Notes: generated from the sequence alone by a model not told the origin. A DNA stretch of 64,000 nucleotides from Bacillus pumilus (GCF_900186955.1 NZ_LT906438.1:372001-436000), one strand, 5' to 3'; shown: positions 31,901 through 40,838, counted from the first letter of the stretch. A program made the numbers and translations.

Positions 31901-34900
31901 GCCGGTGCTGGCAATGTATCAGAGCATTTTCAGCATACAGATAAGTATACATTGGCGCATACGTCAGAAGAGGATTTTACAAAGGAACTGTCAGGGAAAG
32001 CAGACGGAGCGTTTGTCCTGCAGGAAGCCTTCAAGCATGATCCGGCAGTACCACTCGTCTTTTTTGGATCAGTAAATGGCTTTTTTGGCGGTACAACATT
32101 CGGGGCTTACTCTGCGGCCAACAGCTTTTTAGATGGGCTTGCGCACACGCTCACCTTTCAAGAAGGAAGACGGGCGATCTCTTTAAACTTTAGTATGTGG
32201 GATAATCTCGGTTTGTCTAAGGGGCATACCGGCGCAGCCCTTACCGTCCGCAAGGGATTTCAATTGATTGGAAAGAAGCAAGGTCTCCATTCATTATGTC
32301 TAGGTGCTCGGCTGAATGAAGCGCATCTATTTATCGGACTAGATGGAGCCAATCCAGAAATCGCAGCGTATCTTCAGCCAGCGCCAATACCGACTTTTGA
32401 GAAAAAGCTTTTTTACACAGTTCAGCCTGGCAAAGAAGTGCATGTGGAAGATATCGCAGGCGGAACAAAAGGTGACTGGGATATTCAGCAAGTACAGGAA
32501 ATACCGAAAAAACTAGATGGCTCTATTGATCATGAAGCCCTTAAGCTGAATCATCACAAAAATGGACAACCCCTTGAAAAACAATTGCCAGAAACGAAAA
32601 CAGAGCAAATGCTTGCTGCCATATGGGAGGACATTTTAGACGTTGATCGTGTGTACAAAGAGGATCAATTCTTTGACCTTGGCGGACATTCATTAAAGGC
32701 GACTCAAACCATTTCTCGGATCAATCATGAGTTTTCAATCAAGGCGCCTTTAAAAATATTATTTGAAAGCAAGCATCTGGCACATTTGGCGCAAACGGTT
32801 GATGACATCAAAGAGGCACCGGCTGTTCAGGAAGCCAATATTCCAAAGCTGGAAAAGCGAACAAGCTATGAGCTGTCACATGCTCAGAAGCGTATTTGGT
32901 TCTTATCCACATTAGAAAAGAGCCATCATTACAATATATTAGGTGCTTGGAAGCTGACAGGACAATTGCACATTCAAGCGTTAACAAAAGCGATTGGTCT
33001 CTTAACGAAACGTCATGAAGCACTACGCGCAACTTTTCAATCGCTTGGCGGCAAGCCGGTTCAACTGATACGTGAAGACCTTCCGCCATCCGTCACTGTT
33101 GCGAACTTCTCATTATTTAATGAAAAAACAAGAACGAGAAGACTCGAGCAGCTTATTCAGCAAGAAGCGAACCGCATTTATGATTTAGAAAGAGGGCCTC
33201 TTGCGCAGTGGACGATTGTGGATATGGGCAATGAAGAATTTTATCTTCTTTGCGCGCAGCACCATATCATTTCAGATGCATGGTCGCTCAGTCTGCTCAT
33301 TCAGGAATTAGAAGTGGCATATGACGGACTGCTTGCAGATGAAGCACCGCAGCTCCCAGCGCTAGAAATTGAATGGACAGATTATGTCCATTGGGAAAAT
33401 GAGCAAGTAACGCATCATCAAGCAGACCAAGCCTATTGGCTCGATCATTTACAAGGTGATCTTCCGGTGTTAGAGCTGCCGTTTGACCGTCCTCGCCCGC
33501 CAGTTCAAACATTTAACGGCGCTACAGAGCAAATCGTCTTGGAAGATACGCTTATCCGCCGTTTGCAGGCTTTGTCCAAGCAGCAGGGCACAACGCTGTT
33601 CATGACGATGCTGTCAGCGTACTACGTCCTGCTTCACAAGCTGTCAGGACAGACAGATATCATCATTGGTTCGCCGATCGCAGGGCGAGGTGCCAAGCAA
33701 TCAGAGAAGCTTGTTGGAATGTTTGTGAATACACTCGCGCTGAGACAGGATATCTCCACAGCAGATACGTTTGCTGATGTCATGGAAAACGTGAAGGAGA
33801 TGACATTAAAAGCCTTCGAGCATCAGCGTTATCCATTTGATAAGCTTGTCGATGATCTTTCATTAGATAGAGATTTAAGTCGATCGCCTATTTTCCAAGT
33901 GGCCATGGGTTATGTAACAGATTCGCTCCATGTCAATCTCAAAGGGCTGACAAGTGAACATGTGATGGTTCATCATACAGTGTCTAAATTTGATCTCACC
34001 TTACATGTATTTGAACAGGGGGATCAGCTGTCGATCCATGTGGAATACAATACAGATTTATTTGATCAAGAGACCATTCATCGTTATATGAATTATTATC
34101 TTCATCTGCTAGATGGTATGACAGCTCAGCCTGAACGTACATTTTCTGATTATTGCTTAATGGACAAAGCGGAACAGGCTGCGATGATCATAGGGAAAAA
34201 CCAAACGGCTACGCCATATCCAAAGCGCACCATTCAAGAGCTGTTTGAAGAACAGGTGCAGCGTGATCCGCACCGCATTGCCTTGTCTTATTTGGAAGAG
34301 CACATGACGTATCAAGAGTTGGATGAGAAGGCAACACAGCTTGCTGCTTACTTGCAATCAAAAGGAGTTGGACCAGGTTCACTTGTACCGATGCTTTTTG
34401 ATCGTTCCTTTGACATGATTGTCTCAGTGCTAGGCATTGTCAAATCTGGTGCTGCATATGTTCCAATGTCACCAGAATATCCAGATGCGCGAATCCGCCT
34501 CATTGTTCGCGATACGCAAAGTGATGTGATCATCACTCAATCTCATTTAATAGAGCGTCTAGTAGACTTTACAGGTACAAAGATTGAGATGGACAAGCCA
34601 TTACCAGTAACAGATGCAGTGTATCAAAGAGAACAATCAATCATTGGAGAAGACCAGTTAGCCTATGTCAACTACACATCAGGCTCAACAGGTACACCAA
34701 AAGGCGTCATGCTCCCCCATGCAGGAGTTGTCCGTCTGGTTCGAAAAACAAACTATATAAAACTAGGTCCAGATGATAAGATGCTTCAGCTCTCAAACTA
34801 TGCTTTTGATGCCTTTACATTTGAGTTGTGGGGCATGCTGCTGAATGGCGGTCAGCTCATTCTGATTCCGAAATATGCCGCACTGAATATGGATGAATTA

Positions 34901-36817
34901 TCACGGCTGATCAAAGTGCATCAAGTGACAGCCAACTGTCTGCCAACCGCTTTATTCAATCGGCTGGTGGAGCACGATCCAAAAAGTGTAGCAGGCTACC
35001 GCACATTACTCGTTGGCGGAGAAGCGATGTCCAGTGAGCATGCACGAAAGGCACTGCCACATATGGAGGGTGTACTCATCAATGCTTACGGCCCAACAGA
35101 AAACACGACCTTAGCCACAACACATCAAGTCATGCACATGCCAGAGGGAGCAAGGTCAGTTCCGATTGGTGTCCCAATATCGAATTCAACTGTTGTCATA
35201 CTAGATGATGCGCTCAACCCAGTGCCAGCAGGCGTCAAAGGAGAAATTTATATCGGCGGCACAGGTCTGGCAAAAGGCTACCTTCATGATCCAGAGCGGA
35301 CGCATGAACGGTTTATAGACAATCCATTCCCTGAACTAGGGGGAGACAGGCTGTATCGTTCAGGTGATCTAGGTACATGGCGTTCAGATGGCACCATTGA
35401 ATATCTCGGCCGAAAAGACAATCTCGTGAAAATTAGAGGCTACCGGATTGAATGTGGAGAAATAGAGACAGCTCTCCTCAAGCATCCACAAATAAAAGAA
35501 TGTACAGTCATCGCCAAAACGTATGGCAGCTCAAAACGGCTGGCGGCCTACCTTGTTACAGACGGAGAGAATCCTGTTTCAGGCTGGAAAGCATTTTTAC
35601 AGGAAAGCCTGCCAGGCTACATGATTCCAAGTTACTTTATTGTAATGGACGAAATGCCAGTCACAACAAACGGAAAGGTTGATCAAAAAGCACTGCCAGA
35701 CCCAGCAGAAACGATCTCTCTTTCTCAAGGGGATGACAAACCAGTCACCGAAGCGCAGCAGTTGATTGTCACAGCTTTCAAGGACGTGCTTGGTGTCAAA
35801 CAAGTAGGCATACATGACTCATTTTTTGATTTAGGCGGCGATTCAATTATGAGTATCCAAGCCGTTGCCAAATTAAAAGAACAGGGGATTCATGTGGATC
35901 CAAAATGGATTTTCATGCATCCAGCGGCGGCTCAGCTAGCCGCACATGTGGACGCAATGCCAGAGGCCGGGGAGCACGTAGAAAGGTCTCCAAAGGACTA
36001 CGTGATTGAGCTGAAAAAAGGCGCTCCAGCCGAGCCGAGGATTTTCTTTGCACCGCCTGCCGGTGGAACGGTAATGGGCTATATCGATGTGGCTAAGCTG
36101 ATGACACATCAAGGCGCTGTGTACGCCTTGCAGTCTCCTGGCTTATATGAGGATGAAGAACCGCAATTCCTCCATTACACAGAGCTTGTGTCCATATTTG
36201 TTGAAGCCATTGAGACCTTCTATCGACCTGGTGTTGACTATCTAGCAGGGCATTCAATGGGCGGGCACCTTGCCTACGGAATGAATCAGCGGCTCTGCCA
36301 TGCAGGAAAAGCGCCGAAAGGACTCATCATTTTAGATACCGTCCCTGTGTTAAGAGATGAGGCAGATCAGGCGCTCCATGCGGATATGAACGAAGAAGAA
36401 GTGAAAATGCTTGCGCTTGTCCTTGGAATGGGGAATCTCGTCGGCATTCAGCCAGAAGCATTACAAGGGCTGAGCTTCCAAGAAGTGAAGCAAAAAATAC
36501 TCAAAGAGGCAGAAAAGGATGAAGTGGTTCATCAATTTATGAATGATCAGTATTTAGATAAATATTTGCAAATGCAAACGCACAATACAATCATGTCACA
36601 AGCCATTGAATTAGAAAAAGAACCATTCGGTGTGCCGTTTTATATTGTACAAAGCAGTGATCACGCCATTGATTTCCAGAAGAAGTTCTCAGACTGGGAG
36701 GCTTATACGAAAGGACCGTGCTCGTATTATCACATCAAAGGAGACCATGTCACCATGATGAAAAGGCCGCAGGCGGATGAACTGGCACGAATTCTTCAAA
36801 CGATGATAAAGGGGTAA
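28622..36817 (+). CDS. Depsipeptide-type synthetase 2: (Asub remnant)-AL-KR-T-C-A-T-TE
   Basis: A 2731-residue megasynthetase. The ATG at 28622 was chosen because AGGAGGAGA lies just upstream; the open frame extends 177 nt further but only into unrelated sequence. Residues 10-105 are a degenerate adenylation sub-domain whose A10 Lys is Ala97. Residues 110-152 repeat the half sub-domain with PYHL..LF seen at the start of the previous protein. An AMP-ligase (170-750, Lys736) precedes a ketoreductase with TGGLGGIG at 1011 and Ser1150/Tyr1163/Asn1167. A second half sub-domain (about 1255-1310), carrier Ser1357 and C (H1547/H1548, with DA instead of DG at 1552-1553) follow. A has Asp2063 and code DAFCLGATLK (aliphatic, uncertain). 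The end is carrier Ser2408 and a thioesterase with GHSMGG (Ser2545, His2709). The protein probably receives a dipeptidyl intermediate from the previous protein, adds a second hydroxy acid and amino acid, and releases or oligomerises the product. Size and order resemble CesB/Vlm2. Confidence 0.85.
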   Translation: MLMSRRKGHAANHIVRINGKRIDLKALEQVVMLHFPLKECAFIPKKNEEGSLSLVLFAQAKDPSLTREDLMTGALHPDEVPAALVLLPSLPRTESGAVDTEALLSIDIIDEESLRKIEDRTKAIDGVEEAAALIESQTEKQTPYHLDDLFPNRQRAQGNESISKDEEGETKQASAHEKPPALVYGGDVIKKPGTPVTLTEVLIRSAFMSPDRGVTYIKEGGRTLTQSYPELLTNAERVLSGLRKAGLTNGDQVLLQLKDHQDFITAFWGCILGGIIPTPVSVPPVYDETNQAVNKLKGVFRLQNEPFIMTNEASAEDIAGLRESFEAKDIPILTIETLLSCEPDEQHYEPEPDEPVLQLLSSGSTGVPKCIRHNHQSILSRIISFEQTNGFTHEDMSLNWMPLDHVGGIVMFHVHDVYFGCQQISPSIDQFIERPMVWLDWVETYGVTRTWAPNFAFAMMNEYEDDIRKGSWDLSTLTYIMNAAEAVVPKVTQRFMHMMGQHGLSRHAMVPAYGMSETSSAIVQSKKFMRHGDQDGQLTIDQTSLTGDIQCVAQDHPHKMTFTEVGAPIPSVWIRIVDEHHHVLPEDQVGRLQVKSPTIMMGYDQNEEANQEVFVENGWFHTGDLGFIHEGRLVLTGREKDIIVINGANYLNYEIEAVVEEVDGVEVTFAAAYGIYNPESSNDTLAVFFVTQKDSLEEQITMIQQIREAIIRKIGIEPDHIIPVKKDQFPKTESGKIQRAQLGAALKEGIFRDIERALDLASENEQTLPDWFFKRTWAKEHIVPSQPAADHVLVFEDEKGLYQSLYAHFEKRNQPYVSVKKGHEFLRLSKGMYQMNPRIKGDYVRLAAALEADELKTGCILHLWNVTDKEAIVEPAQFTEMHARSNQSILYLYQAWRQENKEPVRLVVVTKGGQYVSPEDDLHVEKTSLVGLLKTIPQEWEGAEVSHIDIEAEQVEQDAKHIANELSAIHIKAEVAYRKGRRLVPKLEKIDMMKAPQTEGFLEYEGLYLLTGGLGGIGFELSKQMLQFGLKLVLIGRTSLEDSLEKKEAFLQLKSLGDVIYVQADVTDLADVERAIYKAEKHFGQTIRGVLHLAGAGNVSEHFQHTDKYTLAHTSEEDFTKELSGKADGAFVLQEAFKHDPAVPLVFFGSVNGFFGGTTFGAYSAANSFLDGLAHTLTFQEGRRAISLNFSMWDNLGLSKGHTGAALTVRKGFQLIGKKQGLHSLCLGARLNEAHLFIGLDGANPEIAAYLQPAPIPTFEKKLFYTVQPGKEVHVEDIAGGTKGDWDIQQVQEIPKKLDGSIDHEALKLNHHKNGQPLEKQLPETKTEQMLAAIWEDILDVDRVYKEDQFFDLGGHSLKATQTISRINHEFSIKAPLKILFESKHLAHLAQTVDDIKEAPAVQEANIPKLEKRTSYELSHAQKRIWFLSTLEKSHHYNILGAWKLTGQLHIQALTKAIGLLTKRHEALRATFQSLGGKPVQLIREDLPPSVTVANFSLFNEKTRTRRLEQLIQQEANRIYDLERGPLAQWTIVDMGNEEFYLLCAQHHIISDAWSLSLLIQELEVAYDGLLADEAPQLPALEIEWTDYVHWENEQVTHHQADQAYWLDHLQGDLPVLELPFDRPRPPVQTFNGATEQIVLEDTLIRRLQALSKQQGTTLFMTMLSAYYVLLHKLSGQTDIIIGSPIAGRGAKQSEKLVGMFVNTLALRQDISTADTFADVMENVKEMTLKAFEHQRYPFDKLVDDLSLDRDLSRSPIFQVAMGYVTDSLHVNLKGLTSEHVMVHHTVSKFDLTLHVFEQGDQLSIHVEYNTDLFDQETIHRYMNYYLHLLDGMTAQPERTFSDYCLMDKAEQAAMIIGKNQTATPYPKRTIQELFEEQVQRDPHRIALSYLEEHMTYQELDEKATQLAAYLQSKGVGPGSLVPMLFDRSFDMIVSVLGIVKSGAAYVPMSPEYPDARIRLIVRDTQSDVIITQSHLIERLVDFTGTKIEMDKPLPVTDAVYQREQSIIGEDQLAYVNYTSGSTGTPKGVMLPHAGVVRLVRKTNYIKLGPDDKMLQLSNYAFDAFTFELWGMLLNGGQLILIPKYAALNMDELSRLIKVHQVTANCLPTALFNRLVEHDPKSVAGYRTLLVGGEAMSSEHARKALPHMEGVLINAYGPTENTTLATTHQVMHMPEGARSVPIGVPISNSTVVILDDALNPVPAGVKGEIYIGGTGLAKGYLHDPERTHERFIDNPFPELGGDRLYRSGDLGTWRSDGTIEYLGRKDNLVKIRGYRIECGEIETALLKHPQIKECTVIAKTYGSSKRLAAYLVTDGENPVSGWKAFLQESLPGYMIPSYFIVMDEMPVTTNGKVDQKALPDPAETISLSQGDDKPVTEAQQLIVTAFKDVLGVKQVGIHDSFFDLGGDSIMSIQAVAKLKEQGIHVDPKWIFMHPAAAQLAAHVDAMPEAGEHVERSPKDYVIELKKGAPAEPRIFFAPPAGGTVMGYIDVAKLMTHQGAVYALQSPGLYEDEEPQFLHYTELVSIFVEAIETFYRPGVDYLAGHSMGGHLAYGMNQRLCHAGKAPKGLIILDTVPVLRDEADQALHADMNEEEVKMLALVLGMGNLVGIQPEALQGLSFQEVKQKILKEAEKDEVVHQFMNDQYLDKYLQMQTHNTIMSQAIELEKEPFGVPFYIVQSSDHAIDFQKKFSDWEAYTKGPCSYYHIKGDHVTMMKRPQADELARILQTMIKG

Positions 36818-36823
36818 GAACGT

Positions 36824-37564
36824 ATGAATCATTTATTTAAAACCTTTGAAAAAAAATCAGATCTTATTCAACTTATTTGTTTTCCTTTTGCAGGCGGTTA
36901 TTCCGCCTCGTACCGCCCGCTTTTTGAACAGCTAAAAGGCACTGCCGAAGTAACAGCAGCAGAGCCCCCAGGGCATGGAACCAATCTCATGCCGCTCGAA
37001 ACGAGCATTGACCGATTGGCTGAGCTATACAAAGAAGGGCTCATGGGTAACTTGAACCGCCCATTTATCCTGTTCGGACATTCCATGGGAGGACTTGTTG
37101 TGTATAGACTGACGCAGCTGTTAGAAAAGGAAGGAATTGATCCTGCAGCAGTCGTGATCTCGGCTATTCAGCCGCCGCAAACAAAACGACAGATCCTGAC
37201 CCATTTATCGAATGAAGCATTTGTTCAGCATATTGCCGAAATGGGCGGGATTCCAAAGGAATTATTAGAGAACAAACCAATGATGGATTACTTTACGCCG
37301 TCCTTACGTGCAGACTATCAGGCGCTGGAAACCTTCCAGCACAAAGATCAATCCATCATCGAAACACCCGTTTATTTATTCAATGGAACAAAAGATGAAA
37401 AATGCATGAAAGATGCAAATGGCTGGCTGCCATGGGCAAAAACCATCGAACGCACCAATTTCGAAGGAGGGCACATGTATATCAACACACACCTCGAGCC
37501 CTTCGCAGAACAGATGAGACATGTGATTGACGTTGCAAGCAAACAACAATTAATGAAACTTTAA
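36824..37564 (+). CDS. srfAD: Type II thioesterase SrfAD
   Basis: This 246-residue alpha/beta hydrolase removes misloaded or stalled acyl groups from carrier domains of the synthetases. It has GHSMGG with Ser87 as nucleophile and GGH near the C terminus (His217), the usual layout and length of SrfAD/GrsT proteins. It begins 6 nt after synthetase 2 with AAAGGGG upstream, so it is translated from the same long message. In B. subtilis it follows srfAC directly. Here it is separated from srfAC by about 18.4 kb, which suggests that it now serves both assembly lines. A strong terminator follows. Confidence 0.93.
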   Translation: MNHLFKTFEKKSDLIQLICFPFAGGYSASYRPLFEQLKGTAEVTAAEPPGHGTNLMPLETSIDRLAELYKEGLMGNLNRPFILFGHSMGGLVVYRLTQLLEKEGIDPAAVVISAIQPPQTKRQILTHLSNEAFVQHIAEMGGIPKELLENKPMMDYFTPSLRADYQALETFQHKDQSIIETPVYLFNGTKDEKCMKDANGWLPWAKTIERTNFEGGHMYINTHLEPFAEQMRHVIDVASKQQLMKL

Positions 37565-37567
37565 AAG

Positions 37568-37600
37568 AAAGCGGTCCTCCTTAAAGGGACCGCTTTTTCT
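37568..37600. terminator. Bidirectional intrinsic terminator of the srf operon and ycxC
   Basis: The stem AAAGCGGTCC (37568-37577) pairs with GGACCGCTTT (37587-37596), followed by T residues on the plus strand and preceded by an A-rich run for the opposite direction. It lies between convergent srfAD and ycxC. Confidence 0.9.
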
Positions 37601-38514
37601 TATGAATTCCGCTTTTTCACCACATTCCCACCAATCACTCCGCCAATGACCAGAACACCTCCGATGAGATGATACCAATCGATTGTTTCATGTAAAATGA
37701 GAACCCCAGCGGCAACTGTAATAAACGCAGATAAATTGTTAAAGATGCTGACCTTTGCCGCTTCAAGCTGAGAAAGGGCATAGTTTGATAAATATGCCGT
37801 GAGAAGTGATGAAAGAATGCCTAAAAAGAGCATTGACCATACAAAGGATGGTTGTGTAAATGGGCTGAAAAATTGCGGCATTGTCCCGTTTACTGAATGC
37901 CGGATGAGCGCAGTGGCATTGAAGAAGACAAATCCAAAGAATGTCATCACGAAGGTGAGTTCAATCACATGGAAGCGCCGTGTAATCACCCGGGCAAATA
38001 CACTGTATGCACTGGATGATAAGGCAGAAAGCAATATCAGTCCATAGCCGATCATGTGTGAATGCTTCACATCAATTCCCTTCATGACAAAGAGAAGCAT
38101 CACCCCGCACACAGAAAGAATGGTAAACAGCACTTGGATCCATGTCGCGCGTTCCTTTAAAAACCACGCGGCAAGCACCATTGTCAGAATAGGAATCGTT
38201 GCCTGAATAATACCAGCCTCTGACGAAGAGGTATACATCAGCCCCCATACTTGAAAAGCAAAAAACAACACAGGATAAAGCAAGGAAAACGGTACGATGT
38301 AGAGAAGATCTCGCCATTGAATGGAGAGGCGGATTTTCTTTCGTAAAAATGGATACAGCAATAGTGCGGCTGCAAAAGAAACTGTAAAGCGGTGTGCCAA
38401 TAAATCGATCGGGTTTGCTGATTCTAATGCAATTTTGACAAACAAAAATGAAAAACCAATGATCGTGGCGTAGCCTATCGCGGCAGCATACGCTTTCTGT
38501 TTTGAAATGTCCAC
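37600..38514 (-). CDS. ycxC: EamA/DMT-family transporter YcxC
   Basis: A 304-residue membrane protein with about ten hydrophobic segments, organised as the two repeated halves of EamA (drug/metabolite) transporters. The B. subtilis counterpart YcxC lies at the same place downstream of srfAD. The substrate is unknown; export of an amino acid or small metabolite is a family-based guess. I chose the GTG at 38514 because AAGGAG lies 7 nt upstream on the minus strand; a longer frame exists but lacks such a site. It is divergent from ycxD, whose product may control it, as MocR regulators often control an adjacent transporter. Confidence 0.85.
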   Translation of the reverse strand: MDISKQKAYAAAIGYATIIGFSFLFVKIALESANPIDLLAHRFTVSFAAALLLYPFLRKKIRLSIQWRDLLYIVPFSLLYPVLFFAFQVWGLMYTSSSEAGIIQATIPILTMVLAAWFLKERATWIQVLFTILSVCGVMLLFVMKGIDVKHSHMIGYGLILLSALSSSAYSVFARVITRRFHVIELTFVMTFFGFVFFNATALIRHSVNGTMPQFFSPFTQPSFVWSMLFLGILSSLLTAYLSNYALSQLEAAKVSIFNNLSAFITVAAGVLILHETIDWYHLIGGVLVIGGVIGGNVVKKRNS

Positions 38515-38619
38515 AATTTGACTCCTTATACGAGCATGCATGCTTCGGATGAATTGACCGGTTCTGTTCTTCTATCGTAATCGGATCATCTAAAGTGTAC
38601 AATAAGAGAACATGATATC

Positions 38620-38631
38620 TGTACCGGTACA
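38620..38631. promoter_or_regulatory. Palindrome TGTACCGGTACA upstream of ycxD
   Basis: A perfect 12-bp palindrome abuts the ribosome site of ycxD, and a half-like TGTACA box lies at 38596-38601. It sits in the ycxC/ycxD divergent gap, so it is a candidate operator for the YcxD regulator itself. This is inferred from symmetry and position only. Confidence 0.4.
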
Positions 38632-38644
38632 AGGAGGAAGTGGT

Positions 38645-39982
38645 GTGAGGAAATATGATCAGCTTGTTCTCAGCTTAAAAGAGAAGATGACGTCTGGTGA
38701 ATACAATGCTGGCATGAAGATCCCCTCCATTCGCCATTTGGCGGCTCAATATGCAGTGAGTAAAAGCACTGTCATCAAAGCACTAGACACATTAGAACGT
38801 GAACATCTGCTGTATTCTGTAGAAAGAAGTGGCTATTATGTCGTGAAAACAAAGCAGTCAGCGGGGAAACAGGATAGCACATGGATTGATTTTGCTTCAT
38901 CTGCACCTGATCCCGTCGTGTTTCCATATGTTGATTTCCAGCACTGCATCAACCAAGCCATCGATTTGTATCAAAATGACTTGTTTATATACGGCACAGC
39001 CAACGGATTACCCTCGCTGCTGCCAGTCATTTCTAAGCGATTAATGGATTATCAAGTGTTTGCAAATCCAGAACAGATCGTTATGACTTCTGGTATTCAG
39101 CTGGCGTTATCCATTTTAAGCACCATCCCTTTTCCGAATGGCAAACAGACCATATTAGTCGAACAGCCAGGCTATCATCTATACCTTCAATATTTAGAAA
39201 AAAATCAACTGCCTGTACGGGGGGTTCAGCGGACGGAAAAGGGAATTGACCTTCAGGAATTGGAGCGCATCTTTCGAGAAGAGGAGATTCGTTTTTTCTA
39301 TACGATGCCAAGGTTTCAAAACCCGCTTGGAACGAGCTTGTCAAAGCAGGAGAAAAGAGCGATTGCAGCTCTTGCCGAGACATATGACGTCTATATCGTT
39401 GAAGATGATTACATAGCCGATTTAGAATTCGACGCAAAAAGAGACCCGATCTATTCGTACGATCAGGCGGGGAAGGTCATTTATTTAAAAAGCTTCTCCA
39501 AAATCATCTTTCCAGGACTTCGTACAGGAGCGGTCGTCTTACCTGAGGAACTGATTAAACCTTTTAGCGAACACAAACGGCTCATTGACATCGACAGCTC
39601 CATGCTGTCACAGGCAGCCTTAGAAATATATTTAAAAAGCGGGATGTTTGAACGGCATCGAGACAGAATGCGGGCGACCTATCGCAACCGATCCAAACAA
39701 CTAGTGACATGCCTGAAAAGCGATCAAATCGCTTATCAACTGGGAGAAGAGGAGCCAGCTACTCATACACATGTACGTTTCGATCGGTCAATTCCGATGA
39801 ACCAGCTCATTCAGCAGCTGAAAAAGGCATCTGTTTCCATTCAGTCAATCGACCGCCATTATCTGTCGACTTATCAAAAAGACCCCATTCTTCAGTTGAA
39901 CATTTGGCATGTGAAAGAAGAGCAAATCACACGTGGAGTCGATTTGATAAAGACAGCATTTCAGCAAATTGGGCGATATTAA
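38645..39982 (+). CDS. ycxD: MocR-family regulator YcxD (GntR wHTH plus aminotransferase fold)
   Basis: A 445-residue protein with an N-terminal GntR winged helix (about 1-70) fused to a fold type I aminotransferase-like domain. It has the PLP-lysine region around YLKSFSKIIFPGLRTGAV. MocR proteins sense an amine or amino acid through PLP and regulate nearby genes. The GTG at 38645 has AAGGAGG seven bases upstream; longer readings would start inside or before that site. The position between ycxC and sfp matches B. subtilis. Its stop shares TTAA with the stop of sfp on the other strand, so the two genes converge with a 4-nt overlap and no room for a terminator. Confidence 0.88.
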   Translation: MRKYDQLVLSLKEKMTSGEYNAGMKIPSIRHLAAQYAVSKSTVIKALDTLEREHLLYSVERSGYYVVKTKQSAGKQDSTWIDFASSAPDPVVFPYVDFQHCINQAIDLYQNDLFIYGTANGLPSLLPVISKRLMDYQVFANPEQIVMTSGIQLALSILSTIPFPNGKQTILVEQPGYHLYLQYLEKNQLPVRGVQRTEKGIDLQELERIFREEEIRFFYTMPRFQNPLGTSLSKQEKRAIAALAETYDVYIVEDDYIADLEFDAKRDPIYSYDQAGKVIYLKSFSKIIFPGLRTGAVVLPEELIKPFSEHKRLIDIDSSMLSQAALEIYLKSGMFERHRDRMRATYRNRSKQLVTCLKSDQIAYQLGEEEPATHTHVRFDRSIPMNQLIQQLKKASVSIQSIDRHYLSTYQKDPILQLNIWHVKEEQITRGVDLIKTAFQQIGRY

Positions 39983-40671
39983 AGACGAGACAGTACATCA
40001 CTACAAGAGAGTATCTCAACACGTTCAGCCGCAGAAGGCTTTCGTGTACACACCGCCATTTGGTAGGTAGGATCGAGTGAGTATGGTTGAACAAAGCAGG
40101 GCGCTTCATGATCAGGTAATGCAAGCGTCGCCTGTCCATCCTCTGACAGGCGGGCTGTAAAGGACGAAAGACCATAAGATAATCCCTTTCCAGTCAGCTT
40201 GATAAAGGCCTCCTTCATTGACCATAAATGAAAGAAGTAGGCTTCCTGCCGTTCTGCCGGTTGTGAAAGTAAATCCTCATACTCATCTGCTGAAAAAAAT
40301 CGTTTAGCAATCGCTAGATCAATCGGTTTGATCTCCTCAATATCAATACCTACAGGTGCATCATCTATTGCGCATACGACCCAATCACCAGAGTGAGAAA
40401 GATTAAAATGAAAAGAAGGAATGTGCCGGACGACAGGCTTGCCATTGCCCTCTGTTTCAAAAACGATCTCATCAAAAGGCAGATCGTACATATCATGGAT
40501 CATCTGACGAACCAGCACCTCACCTAACAAGGTCCTTCTTGCGTCGATTAAAAAACGAAAGCGCTCGGCCGCAGCACGTTTTTCAGCTGAAACAAAGGGT
40601 TTCAATTGATCGATTTGTTTTCGTGCATGGATGTCATCTAAATGCTGTAATTGGATAGCGAAAATCTTCAT
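39979..40671 (-). CDS. sfp: 4'-phosphopantetheinyl transferase Sfp
   Basis: This 230-residue enzyme transfers the phosphopantetheine arm of CoA to the carrier-domain serines of the synthetases, converting them to the active form. The magnesium and CoA-binding residues are visible: Asp110 and Glu112 in GIDIEE and Glu154 in WSMKEA, each shifted by three from the B. subtilis protein. The length is usual and the protein looks intact, so both assembly lines should be activated. The start ATG has AGAGG upstream. A TACAAT box (minus strand, 40702-40697) could be a weak -10 element, but no clear -35 was found. Confidence 0.95.
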   Translation of the reverse strand: MKIFAIQLQHLDDIHARKQIDQLKPFVSAEKRAAAERFRFLIDARRTLLGEVLVRQMIHDMYDLPFDEIVFETEGNGKPVVRHIPSFHFNLSHSGDWVVCAIDDAPVGIDIEEIKPIDLAIAKRFFSADEYEDLLSQPAERQEAYFFHLWSMKEAFIKLTGKGLSYGLSSFTARLSEDGQATLALPDHEAPCFVQPYSLDPTYQMAVCTRKPSAAERVEILSCSDVLSRL

Positions 40672-40838
40672 AATGAACCTCTAATTTTTTACATTGATTG
40701 TACCATTGGAGAGCGCCGTACAAAAGGGAAACAGACCTCCTTTTCAGCGAAAGCTCAAAATGACAGGAAGTGGAAGGGTTGGGTTGATTTCCTCTTATGA
40801 ATATAAAAAAAATCTGTTTATTTATTTTGACACAAGAA

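Noticed and set aside
14581..36817. The two new synthetases as extra modules extending the lipoheptapeptide.
   Set aside because: SrfAC ends with a complete TE carrying its Ser nucleophile, and the next protein starts with its own loading ligase, so a separate line is more likely.
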